Assembly (NCBI GenBank): GCA_020628095.1
Contig: JAHDFP010000015.1
Location: forward strand, 1-64,000
DNA: 64,000 bases
Reading direction: 5' to 3'
Source of the DNA: Saprospiraceae bacterium
GTDB lineage: Bacteria > Bacteroidota > Bacteroidia > Chitinophagales > Saprospiraceae
Shown here: in pieces, positions 9,169 to 16,334 of the stretch
Layout of the letters: the number at the start of each line of letters is the position of its first letter
How positions within the stretch are numbered: position 1 is the stretch's first letter
Notes under the pieces: model-generated
What the model was told of the DNA's origin: nothing
What the model saw: only the letters and a program-made list of their open reading frames with translations
The model's database searches: none
Translations under genes and position numbers: made by a program

Positions 9169-10200
9169 TTGACGCGTGATCTGAAATACTTGTTGGCATA
9201 TATTGTTCCGCTGACTGCGGCATTGGCCTTATTATTCCGAGGATCATTTGCTTTTTTCACGGTTGTTGTGGTATTCGTTTTGATACCTGTATTAGAGATT
9301 TTCTTTCCTCAGAGTACAGATAATCTACCTCAGGAGGTCAGTGAGCGAAAAGCAAGCATGATTTTCTTTGATTGGCTGTTATATCTTAATATTCCTATAG
9401 TCTATGGGTTGTTGTTTTACTTTTTGCATGTTCATAGCCGGTATCCTCTGTCAGGTATAGAGATCGTAGGTCTTATCTTCTCTTTGGGTATATTCTTAGG
9501 GTCCAATGGTATCAATGTCGCTCATGAGCTCGGTCATCGTGATGAGTGGTATCATAAAGTATTTGCTGCTTTATTATTACTTCCTGCCATGTACATGCAC
9601 TTTACCATCGAGCACAACCTAGGACACCACAAAAATGTAGGAACTAAAGAAGACCCGGCCACAGCGCGTTTTGGAGAACCACTTTATACTTTTTGGATCA
9701 GGTCTATGAGTATGTCCTATATTAACGCATGGAAAATACAGCTGAAATTGCTCAAGCAAAACAATAAGGCCTTCTTAGACTTAAGTAATAAGATGATGTT
9801 ATTTACACTTGCGCAGGTGTTATGGGTCGTAGGATTATACAGCTTATATGGAGGATGGGTTACTCTTTATATGATGATTATCGCTCTGGTTGCCGTGCTA
9901 TTATTAGAGACGATTAATTATATAGAACATTATGGTCTGATGAGAGAACGGATAGGAGAGCGTTACGAGCGTGTAAGACCTGAGCACTCGTGGAATTCTA
10001 ATCATGAACTCGGTCGGATATTATTATACGAGCTGACAAGACATTCTGACCATCATTATATATCTAATAAAAAATATCAACTACTAGATCACCATGACGA
10101 GGCGAGGCAATTACCCTTTGGTTATCCAGGGAGTATGCTATTATCATTCGTACCACCGTTATGGTATAAAATAATGCATCGTAGAATAGAAGCTAGATAA
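9169..10200 (+). CDS. AlkB-like membrane non-haem di-iron alkane monooxygenase
   Basis: The protein is an integral-membrane fatty-acid-desaturase-superfamily hydroxylase; AlkB enzymes hydroxylate the terminal carbon of alkanes. The histidine boxes are present: HELGHRDEWYH, HNLGHHKN, NYIEHYG and TRHSDHHY, embedded among about six membrane helices. The track ORF starts at 8947 inside the divergent SDR gene, which is unlikely. The only reasonable start is TTG at 9169, giving 343 residues beginning just before RDLKYLLAYIVPL, where family members begin. It is the first gene of a tight operon with the next three genes. Substrate range (alkane or other lipid) is not shown by sequence. Confidence 0.85.
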   Translation: MTRDLKYLLAYIVPLTAALALLFRGSFAFFTVVVVFVLIPVLEIFFPQSTDNLPQEVSERKASMIFFDWLLYLNIPIVYGLLFYFLHVHSRYPLSGIEIVGLIFSLGIFLGSNGINVAHELGHRDEWYHKVFAALLLLPAMYMHFTIEHNLGHHKNVGTKEDPATARFGEPLYTFWIRSMSMSYINAWKIQLKLLKQNNKAFLDLSNKMMLFTLAQVLWVVGLYSLYGGWVTLYMMIIALVAVLLLETINYIEHYGLMRERIGERYERVRPEHSWNSNHELGRILLYELTRHSDHHYISNKKYQLLDHHDEARQLPFGYPGSMLLSFVPPLWYKIMHRRIEAR

Positions 10201-10205
10201 GAATT

Positions 10206-10589
10206 ATGAGAGGATACTATATTATTTGCATAGTGATAATCAGTACGATATTTTCGTGTAAGACGGATAATACAGAACCTATATTGGTGGAATCTATCCA
10301 AGGCAAGTGGCTGATAGAAGAGGCATTTCGTAATAATAGAAAGACAGATCTCCTGAGAAATGGCTATTTCGAGATAACGGATTCTACTTTTTCTACCAAT
10401 ATAAATCCTCAGGGAATCAAAACATCACGATATACATATATAGACAACAAGATTACCATAAGAGAAGAAGAGGAAGAGCATACAGTCTATAACGTGGAAT
10501 ACGCCACGGAAGATACTCTAAGAATGAATACCTCTTTTGGTCATTTTGATTTTAAGTTCATGACCGTCAAGGAGAAGGATGATAAATAG
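10206..10589 (+). CDS. Lipocalin-like lipoprotein
   Basis: This 127-residue protein has a short signal ending in the lipobox TIFSC, so it should be lipidated and envelope-bound. The mature part reads like the small lipocalin-like domain common in Bacteroidota: IQGKWLIEEAFRNN at the start, then FEITDSTFSTNI and later strands TSRYTYIDNKITIREE. Such domains are eight-stranded barrels that may bind lipids or small ligands. It begins five bases after alkB and overlaps the GWxTD gene by 11 bases, so translation is probably coupled. No ligand can be named. Confidence 0.7.
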   Translation: MRGYYIICIVIISTIFSCKTDNTEPILVESIQGKWLIEEAFRNNRKTDLLRNGYFEITDSTFSTNINPQGIKTSRYTYIDNKITIREEEEEHTVYNVEYATEDTLRMNTSFGHFDFKFMTVKEKDDK

Positions 10590-12036
10590 ATTCATCATCT
10601 GGTTGTTTTTAGTTTTTGGCGTTACAGAAACATCTGCTATAGAGGTAAGTATTAATTATGCCGTATTCCAAAGTAATGAGACGGCTTATCTAGAATTATA
10701 TACCAGATTCTTTGGTGAGACAGTACAGTTTGTGTCTATTGATAGTACGGATCAGGTCCAGTCTTCCGTAGAGTATCTATTACTTATCCGTAAAGAGGAC
10801 AGCCTACACATAGCCGAAAAATATATAGTCAATAGTCCTATGACTAATACCTCAAGTGATTTTTGGGATAGTAAGAGGTATTCTTTACAGGATGGTTATT
10901 ATGACATTTCTCTACAACTCGTAGATCTTAATAATACATCTGATACCTTAAGCATTGATTGGGATATATCAGTCGTATCTGTGAACGGTAAGATTCATTC
11001 TTCGGATATGTTATTATTATCAGAAGTGCACCCTGATAATGGTACACAGAAGTTTTGCAAAAACGGGTTTTGTTTCGAGCCTTTATCTTTTGGGCTCATT
11101 GGTCCTGATAACCAGACGCTTATATCTTATCAAGAACTATATCAGCTAACTACGGAGATTGATAGCCAATATTACGTGCAATATTATGCTCAAAGTCTCG
11201 ATAGCACAGGGCAAATCATAAAGACCTTTCCTTCTGCATATAAAAAGTTAATTGCTCGTGAGTTTGAGCCATTATTGCTGGAGTACGATGCGAATACGCT
11301 CCCTTCGGGCAATTATAGATTTGTAACGGAAATCCGTATAAAAGACAAGACACTCATCAAGAGTAGTAGCAAGTCATTCTCCGTATATCATCCTCAGGTC
11401 GACTATCAATTGAAGTATCAAGGGGATACAAAATTTGAAACTGCCTTTGTGCAATTTTTGGATGGTGATGAGCTGGATTATGCACTAAAAGCAATTTATC
11501 CTCGGGTGGGTAACACCATGACAGAGGCGCTTAATGTCATTATAAAATCAGAAGATCTCCTAACAAAACGCTATTTCCTTTACCATTTTTGGTCGGGATT
11601 TTCGGCAACTAATCCCAAGGAGGTATACGAAAAGTATATGAAAGTGGCTAAAGCCATAGATCAGAGATATGCCAATAATGTTGGTTATGGATTTGAGTCT
11701 GATAGGGGTTACTATTTCTTAAAATACGGAAGACCTGATGATATCGTTTTTGTAGAAGATGAACCTTCGGCACCTCCTTATGAGATATGGATATACAACT
11801 ATATGCCTGAGACCCAAGAGACGAATGTGCGCTTTTTGTTTTATAACCCTTCCCTAGCGAGTAATGATTTCATACTATTACATTCTACGTGCAGGGGAGA
11901 ACGAAATAATCCACGGTGGGAAGTCGACCTGTATAGCGATGACTATAATGCCACGAGTGAACATTATATAGATGCGCGAAGGGTTAATGAGGGATTTAAT
12001 AGAAATGCCAGAAGATTCTTCTCTGATGCCAGATAA
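10579..12036 (+). CDS. GWxTD domain-containing exported protein
   Basis: The protein is 485 residues with an N-terminal signal peptide (MINRFIIWLFLVFGVTETSA). The C-terminal third carries the GWxTD-domain signature: GFESDRGYYFLKYGRPDDI, then a phrase like PPYEIWIYNYM, then VRFLFYNPSLASNDFILLHS. The domain is widespread in Bacteroidota and Acidobacteriota but has no established biochemical role. The middle region is beta-rich. It overlaps the upstream lipoprotein gene by 11 bases and the downstream amidase by 11 bases, placing it in the alkB operon. It is the least understood member of that operon. Confidence 0.8.
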   Translation: MINRFIIWLFLVFGVTETSAIEVSINYAVFQSNETAYLELYTRFFGETVQFVSIDSTDQVQSSVEYLLLIRKEDSLHIAEKYIVNSPMTNTSSDFWDSKRYSLQDGYYDISLQLVDLNNTSDTLSIDWDISVVSVNGKIHSSDMLLLSEVHPDNGTQKFCKNGFCFEPLSFGLIGPDNQTLISYQELYQLTTEIDSQYYVQYYAQSLDSTGQIIKTFPSAYKKLIAREFEPLLLEYDANTLPSGNYRFVTEIRIKDKTLIKSSSKSFSVYHPQVDYQLKYQGDTKFETAFVQFLDGDELDYALKAIYPRVGNTMTEALNVIIKSEDLLTKRYFLYHFWSGFSATNPKEVYEKYMKVAKAIDQRYANNVGYGFESDRGYYFLKYGRPDDIVFVEDEPSAPPYEIWIYNYMPETQETNVRFLFYNPSLASNDFILLHSTCRGERNNPRWEVDLYSDDYNATSEHYIDARRVNEGFNRNARRFFSDAR

Positions 12037-12805
12037 TAGAAACTTGCTGAGTGTCGCTTTATTACAATTACATATAGAGTGGCATAATCCCGAGACTAAT
12101 CTCAATAGGGCAGAACAGATGATGGGTGGCGTAGAAAACAAGGACGTCATCCTGCTGCCAGAGATGTGGGCAAGTGGCTTTACTATGAAGGCCCATCATT
12201 ATCATAGTTATACAGAGTCAGCTCTATCAGCTATGCAGAAATGGAGCAAAGAAAAAAATGCCCTCATTATAGGTTCTCTTATTAAGAAACAAGCCGATAC
12301 CTATTATAATCGTCTATACGCTGTGAGTAATGGAGAGGTAATCGCACAATACGATAAAAAGCACCTATTTGCCTATTCTGGCGAGGATCGGTTTTTTGAC
12401 GCTGGAGCGGAGAGAAAACTAATAGATTATAAAGGATGGAAGTTGTCTCTTAACATTTGTTATGACCTTCGGTTTCCCGTCTGGTGTCGCAATGTGGATG
12501 ATTATGATGTCAGCCTTTTCGTGGCTAATTGGCCTGATAAGCGTATCTCTGCCTGGGATAGCCTATTGCAAGCAAGATCTATAGAAAACCAAGCTTATGT
12601 ACTAGGATGCAATTGTTATGGCGTGGATGCCTGGCACAACAATTACTCAGGACATTCGGCTATATATGGTTATGATGGTGCACAATTAGATTACCTAGAG
12701 AATAGGGAAGGTGTTATCCATTATGAGCTTGATAAACAAGCTTTGACCCAATTCCGAAACGAACTACCGTTTCTCCGAGATCGCGATAATTTCATATTAC
12801 AATAA
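12026..12805 (+). CDS. Carbon-nitrogen hydrolase, omega-amidase-like (YafV/Nit2 type)
   Basis: This nitrilase-superfamily amidase probably hydrolyses omega-amides such as 2-oxoglutaramate. The catalytic Glu-Lys-Cys set is visible in ILLPEMWASGF, YDKKHLF and NICYDLRFPVW. The track ORF starts at 11972; I chose the internal ATG at 12026 because the family starts right before the first strand (LLSVALLQLHIEW). That gives 259 residues, the usual size, and an 11-base overlap with the GWxTD gene like the overlap before it. The gene is the last of the alkB-lipoprotein-GWxTD-amidase operon. Confidence 0.88.
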   Translation: MPDNRNLLSVALLQLHIEWHNPETNLNRAEQMMGGVENKDVILLPEMWASGFTMKAHHYHSYTESALSAMQKWSKEKNALIIGSLIKKQADTYYNRLYAVSNGEVIAQYDKKHLFAYSGEDRFFDAGAERKLIDYKGWKLSLNICYDLRFPVWCRNVDDYDVSLFVANWPDKRISAWDSLLQARSIENQAYVLGCNCYGVDAWHNNYSGHSAIYGYDGAQLDYLENREGVIHYELDKQALTQFRNELPFLRDRDNFILQ

Positions 12806-12957
12806 GACTTTGGATAAACTCTATTTCTTGTATGACTAATAATGTCTTTGTTAGTCGTTATGGCAAGGAGAAACTTGCCCGATAATATGTACTTTTGGCT
12901 GGCTTTTATGCCTTGGTTTATGTAATGACCAATAAGAATTAAAAAAGGATAATTAGA
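12806..12957 (+). promoter_or_regulatory. 152-bp intergenic region with a -7-like element
   Basis: The gap before the TonB receptor contains TACTTTTG at 12890-12897, an exact TAnnTTTG match, but no -33 TTTG at the usual distance. The sequence AAAGGAT lies near the start codon. No hairpin terminator for the preceding amidase gene was found. Confidence 0.3.
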
Positions 12958-15243
12958 ATGATAAGAATTATCAGTCTTGTTTCAGGTATTTTACTTTTTG
13001 GCATCTCTGTGATGATGGCGCAGGAAGGAAGTATACGTGGTCATGTCTACGATGTGGATAGCGGAGAACCTATTGCTTTTGCCAATCTACTCGTAGATGG
13101 TACCGATAAAGGAACGAACACTAATGTGGAAGGTTTCTTTACGATCAACGGTGTCAATGTCGGAGAGTACGACCTAAAAGTTTCTTACATAGGCTATGAG
13201 GAAAAAACCATCAAGGTCAAATTTTCTAAGTCCAACATAAATTATTACAAAGTCAACTTGGCCGAATCAGGAGTCAGTACAGGGGTGGTTAACATCAGTG
13301 CCGATAGACAGCAGGCCCGCTCGGAAGTACGCATCTCCAAAATACAGGTTAGCAAAAAAAGAATCAAAGCCTTGCCATCTACTGGTAGTGATGCGGATAT
13401 TGTCCAGTACCTACAGGTCTTGCCAGGAATTATATCCACGGGTGACCAGGGAGGGCAGCTTTATATCAGAGGAGGGTCTCCCGTGCAGAATAAGATATTA
13501 TTAGATGGATTGACCATTTATAATCCCTTTCACTCGATAGGTTTTTATTCCACCTTTGAGACAGAACTGATACGCAATGTGGATGTATTGACAGGAGGAT
13601 TTAATGCTGAGCACGGAGGACGTATCTCTGCGGTGGTGGATATTTCTACAAGAGAGGGTAATAAGAAAAAAATAGGTGGTCAGCTATCGGCGAGTCCGTT
13701 TATGGTCAAGGGGCTGATAGAAGGACCTATCATTAGCCTCAAAGAAGACGCAGGAAGTGCGGCGTCATTCGTATTAACTAGAAAGCAATCAATTATAGAG
13801 AATACCTCGACAAGTCTTTATTCTCATGCCAGTGTCAATGATTCCATTGGTTTACCATTTGCTTTTAGTGATACTTATGGAAAGCTGTCTTTTGTGACGA
13901 GCAATGGAAGTAAGTTTAATCTATTTGGATTTGATTTTGATGACGAATATAATAACCCTTTAGTCTCTAAGATAGGATGGAAAAATAGTGGAGGTGGTTT
14001 GACTTTCGATATATTGCCAGTAACTAGTTCTCTTAAGTTTGGAGGTATTGTTGGTTTTTCCAAATATAATATCGGGATAGAAGAAACGAATTCTGATCCT
14101 CGGCGTAGTCTAATAAGAGAATATTTGTTGGGTATTGATTTTGATTATTTCGGATCTGATTTTTCTATCAATTATGGTATCGAAGTAAAGAGTATCAGAA
14201 CAGAGTTTGAGTTTAAAAACCCTTTCGGTGTGACGTTAACTCAGGAGCAAAACACGACTGAATTATCTGGATTTTTCAAGTATAGAAAAGCATGGGATAA
14301 ATTGGTCATAGAGCCAGGCATCAGATTTCAGTATTATGCTTCGTTGGGTAACTTTTCACCAGAGCCAAGATTGGGTCTGAAGTATAATTTCTCTGACGCC
14401 ACTCGATTTAAAGCTGCAGCAGGAATATATACTCAAAATCTAATCTCTATATCTAACGAAAGAGATGTGGTCAATTTATTTACTGGATTTCTTTCTGGTC
14501 CTGAGACACAATTCCGAGGTCTCGATGGCAATCCTGTCGACAGCAAGCTTCAAATAGCTAGGCACTTGGTTGCTGGTGTAGAGCAGGATCTTACAGATAA
14601 AATACAAATTAATGTAGAGGGCTATTTCAAAGATTTCTCACAATTAGTCGTCATCAATAGAAACAAAACCTTGCCTTCGGATTCTGAATATAGCGTGGAG
14701 GAAGGAGAGGCTTATGGTATCGACTTCTCTCTCAAATATGAAACGCCGAGCTGGTATATCTGGTCTACTTACTCTTATGGCTTTGTTAAAAGAAATGATG
14801 GTGAGCAGATCTATCCGACTATTTTTGACAGGCGTCATAATGTCAACTTTTTGGCGACATATACATTCGGCGCGGATAAGGATTGGATGTTGAGTGCCAG
14901 ATGGAACTTAGGCTCTGGTTTTCCATTTACTAAGACACAAGGATTCTATAATCACCAAAGATTAGAAGATGGTATCGACTCAGATTACCTGACATCTAAT
15001 CCTGAAGAGATCGGAATAATCTATTCTGATGAGCGTAATGGTGGTCGATTACCTTACTATCACCGCTTAGACCTTTCTGCTCAGAAAACAGTGACTTTCT
15101 CCGATAATATCAATATGGAAGTCGTGGCGAGTGTAAGTAATACTTATGATCGGGATAACATATTCTATTTTGATCGTATAAGATATGAGCGTGTGGATCA
15201 GTTACCGATTATTCCTGCTGCGGCGATCAGATTTAACTTTTGA
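12958..15243 (+). CDS. TonB-dependent outer-membrane receptor with carboxypeptidase-like domain
   Basis: This 761-residue outer-membrane transporter imports a substrate using TonB energy. After the signal peptide (ending VMMAQ) comes a carboxypeptidase-regulatory-like beta-sandwich (GSIRGHVYDVDSGEPIAFAN ... SYIGYEEKTI, about residues 24-105). The plug domain follows, with LYIRGGSPVQNKILLDG and ISAVVDISTREGN, then a 22-strand barrel ending in an aromatic residue (AIRFNF). No SusD-like partner is adjacent, so it is not a standard polysaccharide-utilisation pair. Similar stand-alone receptors of this size occur widely in Bacteroidota. The substrate is unknown. Confidence 0.9.
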   Translation: MIRIISLVSGILLFGISVMMAQEGSIRGHVYDVDSGEPIAFANLLVDGTDKGTNTNVEGFFTINGVNVGEYDLKVSYIGYEEKTIKVKFSKSNINYYKVNLAESGVSTGVVNISADRQQARSEVRISKIQVSKKRIKALPSTGSDADIVQYLQVLPGIISTGDQGGQLYIRGGSPVQNKILLDGLTIYNPFHSIGFYSTFETELIRNVDVLTGGFNAEHGGRISAVVDISTREGNKKKIGGQLSASPFMVKGLIEGPIISLKEDAGSAASFVLTRKQSIIENTSTSLYSHASVNDSIGLPFAFSDTYGKLSFVTSNGSKFNLFGFDFDDEYNNPLVSKIGWKNSGGGLTFDILPVTSSLKFGGIVGFSKYNIGIEETNSDPRRSLIREYLLGIDFDYFGSDFSINYGIEVKSIRTEFEFKNPFGVTLTQEQNTTELSGFFKYRKAWDKLVIEPGIRFQYYASLGNFSPEPRLGLKYNFSDATRFKAAAGIYTQNLISISNERDVVNLFTGFLSGPETQFRGLDGNPVDSKLQIARHLVAGVEQDLTDKIQINVEGYFKDFSQLVVINRNKTLPSDSEYSVEEGEAYGIDFSLKYETPSWYIWSTYSYGFVKRNDGEQIYPTIFDRRHNVNFLATYTFGADKDWMLSARWNLGSGFPFTKTQGFYNHQRLEDGIDSDYLTSNPEEIGIIYSDERNGGRLPYYHRLDLSAQKTVTFSDNINMEVVASVSNTYDRDNIFYFDRIRYERVDQLPIIPAAAIRFNF

Positions 15244-15268
15244 TAGAAGCAAGAGTCTCTTATTTTTG
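15239..15268 (+). promoter_or_regulatory. Predicted promoter of the TerB-like gene
   Basis: TTTG at 15239-15242 and TATTTTTG at 15261-15268 are 18 bases apart, a good Bacteroidota promoter. It overlaps the stop codon of the TonB receptor. The start codon of the next gene lies 27 bases downstream of the -7 element. Confidence 0.55.
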
Positions 15269-15294
15269 CCACTCAATTTCAAAAATTAAATTAG

Positions 15295-15774
15295 ATGATA
15301 GAAGGATTTGAAAACCTAAGTGAAAATCAATTTACAACATTAAAAAAGAGCGTGTCATGGATCACTGTCCTGATAGCTGGTGCGGATGGCTCTATAGACG
15401 AAAGTGAAACGGAGTGGGCTAAAAAACTTACGGAAATACGAGGATATGCCAATCCAAGTCTGCTCAATGCCTTCTACGATGAAGTAGGCAAAAATTTTAG
15501 CGAAGAACTGAAGTCTCTAATGGATCACGTCCCCTTTGATACTAAAGATAGAACTCAATTACTGACTAGAAAGCTCGAAGAACTTAACGCGATCCTTCCT
15601 CTTTTGGATAATCGCTTTGCACTGGAATTATATTTCTCCCTTAAATCTTTCGCTAAGCATGTTGCTAAATCCACTGGTGGATTCTTGGGCTTTTTCAGTA
15701 TAAATAAAGAAGAAGCCAAGTTAATTGAACTGCCTATGATTACGCCTATAGAATTGGCAGAAGAAGAAGAGTAG
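15295..15774 (+). CDS. TerB-like acidic protein
   Basis: The 159-residue protein is all-helical by appearance and resembles TerB-like domains: an early TVLIAGADGSIDESETEWAK motif, typical of the metal-binding acidic helix start in this superfamily, then long amphipathic helices. There is no signal peptide; a glycine/phenylalanine-rich turn (TGGFLGFFS) precedes the acidic C-terminus. TerB proteins are linked to tellurite or envelope stress, but single-domain relatives are mostly uncharacterised. It has its own predicted promoter and lies ahead of the broken SRPBCC gene. Domain assignment is moderate. Confidence 0.6.
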   Translation: MIEGFENLSENQFTTLKKSVSWITVLIAGADGSIDESETEWAKKLTEIRGYANPSLLNAFYDEVGKNFSEELKSLMDHVPFDTKDRTQLLTRKLEELNAILPLLDNRFALELYFSLKSFAKHVAKSTGGFLGFFSINKEEAKLIELPMITPIELAEEEE

Positions 15775-15832
15775 GGCAGACGTAGGATCATAATAGAACT
15801 TTTTCCTTATACCATATCGTTAATATACCTCT

Positions 15833-16255
15833 ATGAAAAGTGAAGATAATCCACATGATTCCAATATAGTCTCTATCGCTCTCGATATCAATGCGCAGCC
15901 CGGACTTATCTGGGATATTATCACTAATAAAAAATATGCGAAAGAATTAGGGAATGTATTTGATAAAAATGCCTTTGTCGAATCTGATTGGAAGTTGGGA
16001 TCTGAGGTGCAATTCAAATATGAACCTGATCGTTTAGTCTGTACGGGCATTATAGGAGCATGGATAGAGAATCAATTGATACGAGTGGATTATGATTTTT
16101 CAGGTTTTAAGTATGTCGAAAAGTACAGTATAGAAAGAGGAGAGTCATTTTCCACACTGGCAATATATGCAGGTCCTTAAACCGAAGATTTTGAAGCTCA
16201 AAAGCTGGTTTGGGGTAATTGGCTGGCGAAGGTCAAGGAACTTAGTGAAAAATAA
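15833..16255 (+). pseudogene. SRPBCC-domain gene interrupted by one in-frame stop
   Basis: The track ORF (115 aa, to 16180) shows an SRPBCC/polyketide-cyclase-like domain: SIALDINAQPGLIWDIITNK, then LGSEVQFKYEP and a late strand ending AIYAGP. The TAA at 16178-16180 is followed in the same frame by 24 more codons reading TEDFEAQKLVWGNWLAKVKE and then the true stop at 16253-16255. That tail is the long C-terminal helix expected for the fold. The gene is therefore intact except for one nonsense codon, most simply a recent point mutation or a sequencing error. A truncated product would lack the helix that closes the ligand pocket. Confidence 0.75.
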
Positions 16256-16259
16256 AACG

Positions 16260-16317
16260 AATACTAAGACAACAGACGCGGACAAGGTATAAGCTGCACA
16301 TCTGTTGTCTTAGTATT
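16260..16317. terminator. Long perfect inverted repeat between convergent genes
   Basis: The arms AATACTAAGACAACAGA (16260-16276) and its exact complement (16301-16317) form a 17-bp stem with a 24-nt loop. The element sits between the stops of the SRPBCC gene (+) and the DUF5916 gene (-), where a bidirectional terminator is expected. It lacks a clean T tract on either side, and its loop is long for an intrinsic terminator, so another palindromic element is possible. Confidence 0.5.
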
Positions 16318-16334
16318 TATATGTAGTAAGTTTT

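Noticed and set aside
12958-15243. SusC of a polysaccharide-utilisation locus
   Set aside because: No SusD partner or glycan enzymes are adjacent; only the general TonB-receptor call is supported.
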